Assembly (NCBI RefSeq): GCF_017948485.1
Contig: NZ_JAFFSX010000007.1
Coordinates: forward strand, 1-64,000
Direction of reading: 5' to 3'
DNA: 64,000 bases
Source: Streptomyces sp. GESEQ-35
Lineage (GTDB): Bacteria; Actinomycetota; Actinomycetes; Streptomycetales; Streptomycetaceae
Shown here: positions 7,070-16,679 of the stretch, piece by piece
How the letters are laid out: every line of letters starts with the position of its first letter
How positions within the stretch are numbered: the stretch's first letter is position 1
Position numbers and translations under genes: made by a program
The notes under the pieces: generated by a model
The model's database searches: none
Told to the model about the DNA's origin: nothing
The model's input: only the letters and a program-made list of their open reading frames with translations

Positions 7070-7087
7070 TGTTCGAGATACAGAACA
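7070..7087. promoter_or_regulatory. Inverted repeat upstream of the GH43 pair
   Basis: TGTTC and GAACA are perfect inverse arms with an 8-base spacer (TGTTCgagatacaGAACA). The repeat ends one base before the AGGAG ribosome site of the first arabinanase gene, the place of a repressor site for substrate induction. Its GTTCGA core resembles the candidates at 17664 and 19964. Confidence 0.35.
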
Positions 7088-7099
7088 GGAGCGTCCCGT

Positions 7100-8068
7100 A
7101 TGAGCCGCAAGAGAACCGCACTTCTCGCCCTCCCCGCAGCCGCCCTGCTTGCCCTCATCCCGTCCAGCGCGTCGGCCTACCCCAACCCCGGTACCGTCAC
7201 CGGTTCCGTCGTCACCCACGACCCGACGATGATCCGCACCTCGTCCGGCCAGTACCTGCTGTACGCCACCGGCGGGGGCATCGCGAACAAGACCTCCAGC
7301 AACCGCATCGCCTTCAGTGCGGGCGCCGACGCCTTCTCCTCCCGCCCGAGCTGGTGGTCGACGTACTCCTCCGTCCCGGAGGCCTGGGCGCCGGACATCT
7401 CGTACCACGGGGGCAAGTACCTGCTGTACTACTCCGTCTCGAAGTTCGGCTCGAACACCTCGGCCATCGGGCTCGCCACCTCCAGCACGGGTCAGCCGGG
7501 CAGCTGGACCGACCAGGGGACCGTCTACACGTCCGGCTCGTCCAGCGACTACAACGCCATCGACCCGAACCTCTTCGTGGACGACGACGGCAAGTGGTGG
7601 CTGTCCTTCGGCAGTTGGTGGACCGGGATCAAGATGATCCAGATCAACCCGTCCACCGGGAAGCAGCTGGCCGGCAACACCAACCGGTACTCCCTCGCCT
7701 CCCGCCCGACCGGCACCAAGGCCGTCGAAGCGCCGTACATCGTCAAGCGCGGCCGCTACTACTACCTCTTCGCTTCGTACGACACCTGCTGCGCCGGCAC
7801 CAGCTCGACGTACAAGGTCAAGGTCGGCCGCGCCACCGGCGTCACCGGGCCGTACCACGACAGGAGCGGCGTCGCGATGACGAACAACGGCGGCACGCCG
7901 GTCCTTGAGTCGCACGGCCGGTACATCGGCCCCGGCGGGCAGTCGATCATGAACGATGTCGACGGGGACCTGATCGTCTACCACTACTACGACGGCCAGG
8001 ACAACGGCACACCCAAACTCGGCATCAACCTTCTGAACTGGAGCAGCGGATGGCCCGTCGCCTACTGA
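7100..8068 (+). CDS. Secreted GH43 endo-1,5-alpha-L-arabinanase
   Basis: A 322-residue glycosidase with a signal peptide (basic start, hydrophobic core, cleavage after ASA about residue 26). The GH43 five-bladed propeller triad is clear: base D41 (THDPTMIR), pKa-tuning D155 (NAIDPNLF) and acid E210 (AVEAPYIV). The overall length and the blocks WAPDISYHGGKYLLYYS and FGSWWTGIKM fit endo-arabinanases that cut the 1,5-linked arabinan backbone outside the cell. It overlaps the next gene by 19 bases, and the second enzyme would trim the products, so the two form one arabinan-degrading unit. AGGAG lies nine bases before ATG 7100. Confidence 0.9.
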   Translation: MSRKRTALLALPAAALLALIPSSASAYPNPGTVTGSVVTHDPTMIRTSSGQYLLYATGGGIANKTSSNRIAFSAGADAFSSRPSWWSTYSSVPEAWAPDISYHGGKYLLYYSVSKFGSNTSAIGLATSSTGQPGSWTDQGTVYTSGSSSDYNAIDPNLFVDDDGKWWLSFGSWWTGIKMIQINPSTGKQLAGNTNRYSLASRPTGTKAVEAPYIVKRGRYYYLFASYDTCCAGTSSTYKVKVGRATGVTGPYHDRSGVAMTNNGGTPVLESHGRYIGPGGQSIMNDVDGDLIVYHYYDGQDNGTPKLGINLLNWSSGWPVAY

Positions 8069-9483
8069 CCCTGCTGGCCGCACTGGTCTTCCTGCTGGGG
8101 CTCGGACAGTCCTCCGCGAGCGCGGCCTCCTTCTCCAACCCCGTCAAGGCGCAGAAGGGCGCCGACCCCTGGATCTCGTACCACAGCGGCAACTACTACA
8201 TGGTGACGACGAGTTGGACCGACGCCATCACCATGCGCAAGTCCACCACCCTCGCCGGCCTCGCCACCGCGCCCAGTGTCCAGGTGTGGACGGGCGACGC
8301 CGCCTCCCGGTGCTGCAACATCTGGGCGCCGGAGCTCCACTTCATCAACGGCCGCTGGTATCTGTACTACGTCGCCGGCCAGAACGTCTCCGACTACATC
8401 CCCACCCAGCGCACCCATGTCCTGGAGAGCGCCGGCTCCGACCCGATGGGCCCGTACACCTACCGCAACCAGCTCAACTCCGCCTGGATGCTGGACCCGA
8501 CGGTGGCCACGATCAACGGCAGCCTGTACCTGTTCGGCAGCGCGAGCGGAGGCACACAGAATCTCGTCGCCGCGCGGATGTCCAACCCGTACACCCTCGC
8601 CACCGGCTTCTCCACGATCTCCACGCCGACCAACTCCTGGGAGACGTCCGGCGGTTCGGTGAACGAGGGCCCGGAGATCCTCCAGCGGGGTGGCCAGACG
8701 TATCTGATCTACTCGGCCAGCGGCTGCTGGACCCCCGACTACAAGCTCGGTCAGCTCACCCTCACCGGCTCCAACCCGCTGTCCGCGTCCTCCTGGACCA
8801 AGAAGTCCACGCCGGTCTTCCAGCGCAACGACACCGCGGGCGTCTACGGTCCCGGACACAACGGCTTCTTCACGTCCCCCGACGGCTCCGAGAACTGGAT
8901 CGTCTACCACGCCAACGACGCCGCCTCCGAGGGCTGCGACAACGGACGTACGACCCGCGCCCAGAAGTTCACCTGGAACTCCGACGGCACACCGAACCTC
9001 GGCACCCCGGTCGCCCTCGGCGCGAGCATGACCGGCCCGTCCGGCGAGCCCTCCTCGGCCTCCACGACGTACACCATCACCAACCGCAACTCGGCCAAAT
9101 GCCTTGACGTAGCCGGTGGTTCGACCGCCGACGGCGCAAACGTCCAGCAGTACACCTGCAACGGCAACAACAACCAGCGCTGGCGCATCGAGGACCAGGG
9201 AGACGACACCAGCCGCCTGGTGAACGTCGCCACCGGCAAGGTCCTGGACACCGCCGACTGCTCCTCCGCCGACGGCGCCGACCTGCGCCAGTGGACCTGG
9301 CTGAACAACACCTGCCAGCGCTTCAGATTCCTGACGACGAGCGACGGTTACGTCAGGATCGTCAACCAGGCGACGGGCAAGGTGGCAGATGTGGCGAACT
9401 GCTCCACGGCGGACGCGGCGGACGTACGCCAGTGGACGTGGCTGAACAACCCCTGCCAACAGTGGCGATTGAACCCCGTGTAG
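8050..9483 (+). CDS. Secreted GH43 exo-arabinanase / arabinofuranosidase with ricin-type lectin domain
   Basis: A 477-residue protein with signal peptide (cleavage near ASA about residue 25). The catalytic domain (about 28-335) is GH43 like, with D39 (KGADPWISY), D149 (MLDPTVAT) and E206 (VNEGPEIL). Residues about 345-475 are a ricin B-type beta-trefoil (CBM13) with QRW, QRF and QQW repeats and paired Cys. The layout fits GH43 subfamily 26 exo-1,5-arabinofuranosidases of Streptomyces; exact specificity is inferred. ATG 8050 lies inside the end of the upstream endo-arabinanase, indicating coupled translation. Confidence 0.87.
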   Translation: MARRLLTLLAALVFLLGLGQSSASAASFSNPVKAQKGADPWISYHSGNYYMVTTSWTDAITMRKSTTLAGLATAPSVQVWTGDAASRCCNIWAPELHFINGRWYLYYVAGQNVSDYIPTQRTHVLESAGSDPMGPYTYRNQLNSAWMLDPTVATINGSLYLFGSASGGTQNLVAARMSNPYTLATGFSTISTPTNSWETSGGSVNEGPEILQRGGQTYLIYSASGCWTPDYKLGQLTLTGSNPLSASSWTKKSTPVFQRNDTAGVYGPGHNGFFTSPDGSENWIVYHANDAASEGCDNGRTTRAQKFTWNSDGTPNLGTPVALGASMTGPSGEPSSASTTYTITNRNSAKCLDVAGGSTADGANVQQYTCNGNNNQRWRIEDQGDDTSRLVNVATGKVLDTADCSSADGADLRQWTWLNNTCQRFRFLTTSDGYVRIVNQATGKVADVANCSTADAADVRQWTWLNNPCQQWRLNPV

Positions 9484-9489
9484 CACAAC

Positions 9490-9530
9490 GCGCCCCAAAG
9501 GGGCGCGGGGAACTGCGCGACCAGCCACAA
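9490..9530 (+). repeat. Dispersed repeat, copy 1 (core 9500-9519)
   Basis: The core GGGGCGCGGGGAACTGCGCG follows a GCGCCCC-AAA-GGGGCGC hairpin (9490-9506) and is followed by ACCAGCC. It starts seven bases after the arabinofuranosidase stop, between that gene and the convergent aminotransferase gene. The hairpin may serve as a terminator. Confidence 0.8.
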
Positions 9531-9577
9531 CGGCCCCGCAGTCGCCCGCATACAGCACCACCTACGGCGAGACGGCG

Positions 9578-11182
9578 TTACCCGGCCTGCCCCATCCCCG
9601 CCGCATTCGGCCAGCTCTGGGCATTGGGCCACCCCGCAGCAGGCGCAGGCGTAAGCCCGTTAGTGCCCCGGACCTGGGCGGCGGTGAGTCCACCCCGGGC
9701 CGGGACACCTGGCGGTGTGGGGCCCGCCGGCTGGGGAGCGGCTGCCGCGGCCGCCGGGAACTGCGAGGGGATGGGGGGAGCCGGCGCGGGCATGGGGGCC
9801 GGCGCAGGGATGGGAGCCGGCGCAGCCATGGGCTGCGGGTAGGCCTGGGCGGCGGCCGGCATCGGCATCCCGGCTCCACCGGTGTGCCCCGGAGCCGCCA
9901 TACCGCCGGAGGCCATCGCGTGCTGGGGCATGCCGCCCACGGCCATGGCCTGAGCCGCAAGGCCATGCATACCGGCCCCGTTGGTCGCGCCGACCAGACG
10001 GTCCACCGCCGCCGTACCCGAGCTGTAATTGGTCCCTGTACCCAGCTCGGGCACGGCGGCTCCCCTCCTGGTCCCGTAGAGCACCTGTTCCAGGCCGGAC
10101 ACCAGGCGACGCACGTCGACCTGAGGGCGCACCACGAGTCGCAGGAAGCGGCTCGACGAACCGATCTTGTTGCCGCACTCACGGACCAGGATCCGGTGCT
10201 CGGTGAGGAGCCGGTCCCGGACCACGGTGCCTTCGGCGCCCACGGGGAGGCGCACGAAAAGGAAGTTGCCCTGGGAGGGGTAGACCGTCAGACCGGGCAG
10301 CGAGGAGAGCTGGCTGGCCATGTCCAGGCGGTCACGGCGCACCTGGTGGAGGCTCTGCATGTACTCCTGGCCGTGGTTCTTCAGCATGAACACCACGTGC
10401 TCGGCAAAGGCGTTGAGGTTCCACTTCGGCAGCATCGAGCGGACCCGGCCCGCGAGCGAGGGGTTGGCGACCAGATAGCCGAACCGTATGCCGTGCAGTC
10501 CGAAGTTCTTGCCGAGGCTGCGCAGGACGATGACGTTCGGGCGGAGCATCGCCTCCTGGACGACCGAAGGCTCCGCCTCGGCGTCGGCGAACTCGAGGAA
10601 CGACTCGTCGATGACGACCAGGTCGAGGTCGGCCATCGCGTCCATGAACTGGGTGATGGCGTGCCGGTGGAGGAAGCCGCCGTCGGGGTTGTTGGGGTTG
10701 CAGATGACGGCGACGCGGGTGCCGCGGGCCCTGATGAACTCGGCGTACTGCGCGAGGTCGAGGGCGAAGCCGCTGGACTCCTGGAGCGGGAACATGTCGA
10801 CCCGCTTGCCGGTCTCCATCGGCTGGTCGGTCCAGCGGCCGAAGGTGGGGACGGGGATCGCCAGGGACTCACGGACCATCAGGTGGTCGATCCAGGTGAT
10901 CAGCTCGGTCGAGCCGTTGCCCATCGCCACGGCCTGCGGCGGGAGTTGCAGGAGGTTGCACAGCTCGGACGTGATTGTGTCGGCGCTGCTGGGGTAATAG
11001 GTGATGATGTCGCGCAACCGGCCTGCCATGTCGTCGAACATGGCGGGCGTGGGGAAGTACGGGTTGCACGGGATACAGAAGTCGATCGGGCCGGCTCCTT
11101 CGCCGCCCTCGCGAGTCAGAGCCGCCATCGACGGGCTGTGCGCCGCCGTGCTGCGGAACAGCGAGGTGACGTTCTCAGCCAT
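9578..11182 (-). CDS. PLP-dependent aminotransferase (class I/II) with long Pro/Ala/Met-rich tail
   Basis: Residues about 30-370 form a fold-type I aminotransferase like histidinol-phosphate aminotransferases: GNGSTELITWIDHL (cofactor phosphate), CNPNNPDGG, VVIDESFLEF (Asp that contacts the pyridine N) and SLGKNFGLHGIRFG, where K is the Schiff-base lysine. R at RLVVRP near the end is the carboxylate-binding Arg. The last 160 residues are low complexity, rich in Met, Gly, Ala and PAPAP repeats, and are not part of the enzyme fold. No hisB/hisD-type neighbours are present, so the substrate is unknown. GGAGG lies four bases before ATG 11182. Confidence 0.87.
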   Translation of the reverse strand: MAENVTSLFRSTAAHSPSMAALTREGGEGAGPIDFCIPCNPYFPTPAMFDDMAGRLRDIITYYPSSADTITSELCNLLQLPPQAVAMGNGSTELITWIDHLMVRESLAIPVPTFGRWTDQPMETGKRVDMFPLQESSGFALDLAQYAEFIRARGTRVAVICNPNNPDGGFLHRHAITQFMDAMADLDLVVIDESFLEFADAEAEPSVVQEAMLRPNVIVLRSLGKNFGLHGIRFGYLVANPSLAGRVRSMLPKWNLNAFAEHVVFMLKNHGQEYMQSLHQVRRDRLDMASQLSSLPGLTVYPSQGNFLFVRLPVGAEGTVVRDRLLTEHRILVRECGNKIGSSSRFLRLVVRPQVDVRRLVSGLEQVLYGTRRGAAVPELGTGTNYSSGTAAVDRLVGATNGAGMHGLAAQAMAVGGMPQHAMASGGMAAPGHTGGAGMPMPAAAQAYPQPMAAPAPIPAPAPMPAPAPPIPSQFPAAAAAAPQPAGPTPPGVPARGGLTAAQVRGTNGLTPAPAAGWPNAQSWPNAAGMGQAG

Positions 11183-11344
11183 GGAACCTCCGTATGGGGC
11201 GGACCCGGTGGGGACGACCGGGCCCGTCGTCTTTGGGTGGCCCGCGCGGGGGAGCGCGGGCCACCCTTAGATACGGATGCCTGTGAGGCGCTGTTCAACG
11301 GCTGTGGATTCGATGGAAACTTGTGAAGCTACTGTGAAGCAGGG

Positions 11345-12490
11345 TCACTTGCCGAACGAGTGCACCGTCGTCGACCGGTACGTCTGCCCAGGTCGCAGCG
11401 TCGTTGACGGGAACTTCGGCTGGTTCGGCGAGTCCGGGAAGTGCTGCGTCTCCAGGCACAGCGCGTCGCCCTGCCGATAGACGCTGCCACCGGTGCCGGC
11501 GAAGCTGCCGTCGAGGAAGTTACCCGAGTAGAACTGAAGGCCCGGCTCGGTCGTGGCGATCTTCAGGGTGCGGCCGGAGGACGGGTCGCGGAGCGTGGCG
11601 ATGTGCTCCGGCTTCCCCGTGATGCCCTTGTCGAGCGCCCAGTTGTGGTCGATCCCCTTGCCGTACAGCAGCTGCTGGTGGGCGACGCGGATGTCCTCGC
11701 CGACCGTCTTGGTGGAGCGGAAGTCGAAGGGGGTGCCCGCGACCTTCGCCAGCTCGCCCGTGGGGATCAGCCCCGAGTCGACCGGCGTGTAGCGGGAGGC
11801 CGCGATGGACAGCTCGTGGTCGTAGATCGTGCCGCTCGACTCGCCCGCGAGGTTCCAGTAGACGTGGCTGGTGAGATTGACGATCGTCGGCTTGCTGGTG
11901 GTGGCCGCGTAGTCGATCCGCCAGTCGCCGCGCCGGGTGAGGGTGTACGTCACCTTGCTCTTCAGCGTTCCGGGGTACCCCATCTCGCCGTCGACGCTGA
12001 CGTAGTGGAGGTGCAGCCCGACGTCCGTGCCCTGGACGAACGGTTCGACGTCCCACACCCGCTTGTCGAAGCCCTTCGCTCCGCCGTGCAGGGTGTTCTC
12101 GCCGTCGTTGACGTCCAGCTGGTAGGCCGTGCCGTCCAGGGTGAACTTGCCCTTGGCGATGCGGTTGCCGTAGCGGCCGATCAGCGCGCCGAAGTACGGG
12201 CTCTTGGCGACGTAGTCCTCGATGTTGTCGAAGCCCAGGGAGACGTTGGTGTAGCGGCCCCGCCGGTCGGGGATCTCCAGTGACTGGACGATGCCGCCGT
12301 AGGAGAGGACCTTCAGCCGCGTCCCTCCGTTCTCCAGCGACCAGCTGTAGACCTTCGTGCCGTCGGCGAGCGTGCCGAAGAGCGACTTCACCGGCTTCCT
12401 GCCTCCCGTGGCGTGTGCGGTGCCGATGGTGGTGGCGGTGACACCGGCGGCCGCGGCCCCGGCTATAAGCGTGCGTCTGTTCAGTTCCAT
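11345..12490 (-). CDS. Tat-exported aldose 1-epimerase
   Basis: A 381-residue mutarotase that interconverts alpha and beta anomers of sugars such as galactose or arabinose. ATG 12490 begins MELNRRTLIAGAAAAGVTAT, a twin-arginine signal, so the enzyme acts outside the membrane. Active-site blocks are LHGG, NLTSHVYWNL (His) and CLETQHFPDSPN (Glu base). A longer frame to 12559 exists but its extra N-terminus is only the translated dispersed repeat. It sits 109 bases after the sugar ABC permease on the same strand, which suggests it prepares the transported sugar anomer. Confidence 0.9.
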   Translation of the reverse strand: MELNRRTLIAGAAAAGVTATTIGTAHATGGRKPVKSLFGTLADGTKVYSWSLENGGTRLKVLSYGGIVQSLEIPDRRGRYTNVSLGFDNIEDYVAKSPYFGALIGRYGNRIAKGKFTLDGTAYQLDVNDGENTLHGGAKGFDKRVWDVEPFVQGTDVGLHLHYVSVDGEMGYPGTLKSKVTYTLTRRGDWRIDYAATTSKPTIVNLTSHVYWNLAGESSGTIYDHELSIAASRYTPVDSGLIPTGELAKVAGTPFDFRSTKTVGEDIRVAHQQLLYGKGIDHNWALDKGITGKPEHIATLRDPSSGRTLKIATTEPGLQFYSGNFLDGSFAGTGGSVYRQGDALCLETQHFPDSPNQPKFPSTTLRPGQTYRSTTVHSFGK

Positions 12491-12528
12491 GCAGCGGCTC
12501 CAGAAAGAAGAGTTGGACAGCGCCGCCA

Positions 12529-12559
12529 GGGGCGCGGGGAACTGCGCGACCAGCCACAA
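12529..12559 (+). repeat. Dispersed repeat, copy 2 (core 12529-12548)
   Basis: The same 20-base core followed by ACCAGCCACAAC, between the permease and the exported epimerase. It lacks the full upstream hairpin. In the reverse strand it is open in frame with the epimerase and would give a false N-terminal extension. Confidence 0.8.
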
Positions 12560-12598
12560 CCGGCCCGCAGCCGCCCCACGACCCCGGCGACCCCTTGC

Positions 12599-13843
12599 CT
12601 ACGAACCGACCTTGCGCTTGTTCCACACGTCGAACCCGACCGCCGCCAGCAACACCAGCCCCTTGATGACCTGCTGCCAGTCCGTGCCGATGCCGACGAG
12701 GTTCATACCGTTGTTCAGCACGCCCAGGACCAGACCGCCGATGATCGCGCCGAGGACGGTGCCGACCCCGCCGCTCATCGACGCACCGCCGATGAACGCG
12801 GCCGCGATGGCCTCCAGCTCGAAGTTCAGACCGGCCTTGGGCGAGGCCGCGTTGAAGCGGGCGGCGAAGACCAGACCCGCCAGGGCCGCGAGCATGCCCA
12901 TGTTCAGGAAGACCAGGAAGGTGACCTTCTTGTCCTTCACACCCGACAGCTTGGCCGCCGGAAGGTTGCCGCCGATCGCGTAGATGTGGCGGCCGATGAT
13001 CGCGTTGCGCATGACGTAGCCGAAGCCGACGAGCAGCACACCGAGGATGATCAGCACGATGGGGGCGCCCTTGTAGCTGGCGAGCAGCATCGTGAGCGTG
13101 AGGATGGCGGCACCGATCGCCACCAGCTTCAGCAGGAACAGGTTGGTGGGCGGGACATCGAGGGCGAACTCCTGCTGGCGCCGGCGGTCGCGGAACTCCT
13201 GGAAGACCACGAACACGATCAGCCCGATGCCCAACAGCAACGTGATGTTGTGGTAGTTGGTGTTCGGGCCGACCTCGGGCATAAAGCCGTTGGCGACCTT
13301 CTGGAGCCCCTCCGGGAACGGGCCCAGCGTCTGACCCTCAAGGAAGATCTCGGTCAGACCGCGGAAGATCAGCATGCCCGCGAGGGTCACGATGAAGCTT
13401 GGTATGCCGCCGTACGCGATGAAGAACCCTTGCGCCGCGCCCGCGACCGCGCCCATGGCCAGGCACAGGATCACCGCGAGGGGCCAGGGCAGATCGTTCC
13501 TGACCATGAACACGGCGGCCATCGAGCCGATGAACGCCGTCAACGAGCCGACCGACAGGTCGATATGGCCCGCGATGATGACGAGCATCATGCCGATCGC
13601 GAGGATCAGGATGTAGCTGTTCTGGAGTACCAGGTTGGAGACGTTGCGCGGCAGCAGCAGGTCGCCGTCCGTCCACACCGCGAACAGCACCACGATCAGG
13701 CCGAGCGCGATCAGCATGCCGTACTGCCGCATGTTGCGGCGCATGCCGTCCAGGATCAGCTGCAACAGGCCGTTGCCCGTGGTCGAACCGCCCTTGCCGG
13801 GCGGCGCGGGGGCCGGCGTCTTGGCGGTCACATCCGTACTCAT
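12599..13843 (-). CDS. mmsB: Multiple-monosaccharide ABC transporter permease
   Basis: A 414-residue inner-membrane protein with about ten to twelve hydrophobic helices after a 35-residue Pro/Gly-rich cytoplasmic start. It carries the signature of the XylH/RbsC permease class ([19 protein letters not shown] and [20 protein letters not shown]). Start ATG 13843 overlaps the stop of the ATPase gene (ATGA). With the ATPase and lipoprotein upstream it makes a complete importer for a pentose or hexose; arabinose, xylose or galactose are the likely substrates from family and context. Confidence 0.92.
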   Translation of the reverse strand: MSTDVTAKTPAPAPPGKGGSTTGNGLLQLILDGMRRNMRQYGMLIALGLIVVLFAVWTDGDLLLPRNVSNLVLQNSYILILAIGMMLVIIAGHIDLSVGSLTAFIGSMAAVFMVRNDLPWPLAVILCLAMGAVAGAAQGFFIAYGGIPSFIVTLAGMLIFRGLTEIFLEGQTLGPFPEGLQKVANGFMPEVGPNTNYHNITLLLGIGLIVFVVFQEFRDRRRQQEFALDVPPTNLFLLKLVAIGAAILTLTMLLASYKGAPIVLIILGVLLVGFGYVMRNAIIGRHIYAIGGNLPAAKLSGVKDKKVTFLVFLNMGMLAALAGLVFAARFNAASPKAGLNFELEAIAAAFIGGASMSGGVGTVLGAIIGGLVLGVLNNGMNLVGIGTDWQQVIKGLVLLAAVGFDVWNKRKVGS

Positions 13844-15390
13844 CGGGATACCTCTTTGTCCTTGGTCATCTGACGCATCAGCGATTCCTGTGAGGCCTCG
13901 GCCCGCGAGAACTCACCGGTCAGCCGGCCCGCGGCCATCGTGTAGATGCGGTCGCACATACCGAGCAGCTCCGGCAGCTCGGAGGAGATGAAGACCACCG
14001 CCTTGCCCTGCGCGGCCAGTTGGTCGATGACGGTGTAGATCTCGTACTTGGCGCCGACGTCGATGCCGCGCGTCGGCTCGTCCAGGAGCAGCACATCCGG
14101 ACCCGCGAAGATCCACTTGCTGAGGACGACCTTCTGCTGGTTGCCGCCGGACAGCTTGCCCACCGGCTCGAAGACGGTCGGCGCCTTGATGTTCATCGAC
14201 TTGCGGAAGCCCTCGGCGACCTGCCGCTCCTCGTGCTCGTCGACGACCCCGCGCTTGGAGACCTTGCCCAGGGCGCTGAGCGAGATGTTCCGGCCGATGG
14301 TGTCGATCAGGTTGAGTCCGTAGTGCTTACGGTCCTCGGTGACATAGGCGATGCCGTGCTTCACGGCCTCCGCCACCGTCTTCGTACGGATCTCCCGGCC
14401 GTCCTTGAAGACCGAGCCGCCCGCGTACCGGCCGTAGGTGCGCCCGAAGACGCTCATCGCGAGTTCGGTGCGCCCGGCGCCCATCAGGCCTGCGATACCG
14501 ACGATCTCCCCGCGCCGCACGGACAGTGACACATCGTCGACGACCTTGCGCTGCTGGTCGATCGGGTGGTGCACGGTCCAGTTGCGGATCTCCAGGGCCG
14601 CCGCGGTGCCCACCTCGGTGTCGTGCTTCGTCCGCTCCGGGAAGCGGTGCTCCAGGTCGCGGCCGACCATGCCGCTGATGATCCGGTCCTCGGTGGTCTC
14701 CGCGGCCTTCACGTTCAGCGTCTCGATGGTGCGGCCGTCGCGCAGGATCGTCACCGAGTCGGCGACCTTGCGGATCTCGTTGAGTTTGTGGGAGATGATG
14801 ATCGAGGTGATGCCCTGGTTCTTCAACTCCAGGATGAGATCGAGGAGTTTGCCGCTGTCCTCGTCGTTCAGGGCGGCGGTCGGCTCATCCAGGATGAGCA
14901 GCTTCACCTTCTTCGACAGCGCCTTGGCGATCTCCACGAGCTGTTGCTTGCCCACGCCGATGTCGGCGACGCGGGTGTCGGGGTGGTCGCCGAGACCGAC
15001 CCGGCGCAGCAGCTCGGTGGCGTGCCGCAGCGTCTCGGTCCAGCTGATGATCCCTCGTGTGGCGTGCTCGTTGCCGAGGAAGATGTTCTCCGCGATGGAG
15101 AGGTAGGGGATCAGGGCCAGTTCCTGATGGATGATCACGATGCCGTGATGCTCACTGGCCCTGATGTCCTTGAACTTGCAGATCTCTGACTCGAAGAGGA
15201 CCTCACCGTCGTACGTCCCGTGCGGATGAAGGCCGGAGAGGACCTTCATCAGGGTCGACTTGCCGGCGCCGTTCTCCCCGCAGATGGCGTGGACCTCGCC
15301 CTGCTGGACGGTCAGTGTGACGTCCGACAGCGCCTTGACGCCGGGAAAGGTCTTGACGATCGAGCGCATTTCCAGGACGGGTCCCGCCAT
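13840..15390 (-). CDS. mmsA: Multiple-monosaccharide ABC transporter ATP-binding protein
   Basis: A 516-residue double ATPase. The first nucleotide-binding half has Walker [10 protein letters not shown], signature [14 protein letters not shown] and Walker [10 protein letters not shown]. The second half has a degenerate Walker A ([13 protein letters not shown]), [14 protein letters not shown] and [14 protein letters not shown]. This intact-plus-degenerate pair is typical of sugar ATPases of the RbsA/XylG type. ATG 15390 (MAGPVLEM) has GGAAGG seven bases upstream and is chosen over a TTG five codons earlier. It is the middle gene of the lipoprotein-ATPase-permease operon. Confidence 0.93.
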   Translation of the reverse strand: MAGPVLEMRSIVKTFPGVKALSDVTLTVQQGEVHAICGENGAGKSTLMKVLSGLHPHGTYDGEVLFESEICKFKDIRASEHHGIVIIHQELALIPYLSIAENIFLGNEHATRGIISWTETLRHATELLRRVGLGDHPDTRVADIGVGKQQLVEIAKALSKKVKLLILDEPTAALNDEDSGKLLDLILELKNQGITSIIISHKLNEIRKVADSVTILRDGRTIETLNVKAAETTEDRIISGMVGRDLEHRFPERTKHDTEVGTAAALEIRNWTVHHPIDQQRKVVDDVSLSVRRGEIVGIAGLMGAGRTELAMSVFGRTYGRYAGGSVFKDGREIRTKTVAEAVKHGIAYVTEDRKHYGLNLIDTIGRNISLSALGKVSKRGVVDEHEERQVAEGFRKSMNIKAPTVFEPVGKLSGGNQQKVVLSKWIFAGPDVLLLDEPTRGIDVGAKYEIYTVIDQLAAQGKAVVFISSELPELLGMCDRIYTMAAGRLTGEFSRAEASQESLMRQMTKDKEVSR

Positions 15391-15426
15391 GGTCGTGCCT
15401 TCCAATCCCTAGGGTGCGGCGGTGGG

Positions 15427-16539
15427 TTAGTTGAGGTCGCTCGCCTTGATGTAGCCGGAGTCGACAACTTCCTTCTGGTAGTTGGCCTTGTCGACGCTGA
15501 TCGGCTCCAGCAGGTACGACGGGACGACCTTGGCGCCGTTGTCGTAGGTCTTGGTGTCGTTGACCTCGGGCTTCTTGTCGTTGAGTACCGCGTCGACCAT
15601 GTTCGAGGCCACCTTGGCAAGCTCACGGGTGTCCTTGTAGACGGTCATCGACTGCTCGTCCGCGATGATCGACTTCACCGAGGCGAGCTCGGCGTCCTGG
15701 CCGGTGACGACCGGCAGCGGCTTGGCCTTGGAGCCGTAGTCGTCGGACTTCAGCGCCGACAGGATGCCGATGGAGATGCCGTCGTACGGCGAGAGGACCG
15801 CGTCGACCCGCTCGGACTTGTACGCCGAGGTCAGGATGTCGTCCATGCGCTTCTGTGCGGTGCCGCCGTCCCAGCGCAGCGTGGTGACCTGGGTCAGCGC
15901 GGTCTGGCCGGAGCGGACGACGAGCTGCTTCTTGTCGATGAAGGGCTGAAGGACGTTCATCGCACCCTGGAAGAAGTAGCGGGTGTTGTTGTCGTCGTTG
16001 GAGCCGGCGAACAGCTCGATGTTGAACGGGCCCTTCTCGGAACCGTCCTTCAGGCCCAGCTTCTCCAGGATGTAGTTGCCCTGGAGCTCGCCGACCTTCT
16101 CGTTGTCGAACGACGCGTAGTAGTCGACGTTCTCGGTGCCGAGGATCAGCCGGTCGTAGGAGATCACCGGGATGTCGGCGTCCTTGGCCTGCTGGAGCAC
16201 GTTGTTCATCGACTTGTTGTCGATGGCCGCGACGATGAGCGCCTTCACACCTTGCGTGATCAGGTTCTCGATCTGCGAGACCTGCTGGTCGGGGTCGTCC
16301 TCGCCGTAGACCAGCTTGGTCTTGTACCCCTTGGACTCCAGGTCCTTCTTGACGTTGTTGCCGTCGGCGATCCAGCGCTCCGACGACTTGGTCGGCATCG
16401 CGATGCCGATGGTGGCTCCCTCGGCGCTGCCCGAGTCCTCTTCGCTGCCGCCCTCACCGCTCTGACCGCAGGCAGTGAGGGTGAGGGCGAGGGAGGCGGC
16501 CGTGGCTATCGCGGCGAGTGCGGCTCGGCGAGTACGCAT
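15427..16539 (-). CDS. chvE: Sugar-binding lipoprotein of the monosaccharide ABC transporter
   Basis: A 370-residue periplasmic-binding-type lipoprotein. The N-terminus [20 protein letters not shown] runs into LTAC, a lipobox, so the protein is anchored outside the membrane. The mature part matches ChvE/XylF-type proteins ([61 protein letters not shown]). It leads the transporter operon; the ATPase starts 37 bases after it. ATG 16539 has AAGGA eight bases upstream. ChvE-class proteins bind several aldoses, so no single sugar can be assigned. Confidence 0.92.
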   Translation of the reverse strand: MRTRRAALAAIATAASLALTLTACGQSGEGGSEEDSGSAEGATIGIAMPTKSSERWIADGNNVKKDLESKGYKTKLVYGEDDPDQQVSQIENLITQGVKALIVAAIDNKSMNNVLQQAKDADIPVISYDRLILGTENVDYYASFDNEKVGELQGNYILEKLGLKDGSEKGPFNIELFAGSNDDNNTRYFFQGAMNVLQPFIDKKQLVVRSGQTALTQVTTLRWDGGTAQKRMDDILTSAYKSERVDAVLSPYDGISIGILSALKSDDYGSKAKPLPVVTGQDAELASVKSIIADEQSMTVYKDTRELAKVASNMVDAVLNDKKPEVNDTKTYDNGAKVVPSYLLEPISVDKANYQKEVVDSGYIKASDLN

Positions 16540-16679
16540 GATCATCATCCTTGATGTCGGTACGGGCTCGGTCTGGTGCTGCGGGACCCTCTGGGGTGAT
16601 GCGCCGTACGACCGAGAAGAGGGTGTGTGGGATTGTGTTCGGCTGCGTCTTCTTTTGTGAAGAGGTGTCGGCCGGAACG

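Noticed and set aside
12491-12559. N-terminal extension of the exported aldose epimerase (MWLVAQFPAPL...)
   Set aside because: This part is only the dispersed repeat read in reverse; the Tat signal and ribosome site place the start at 12490.
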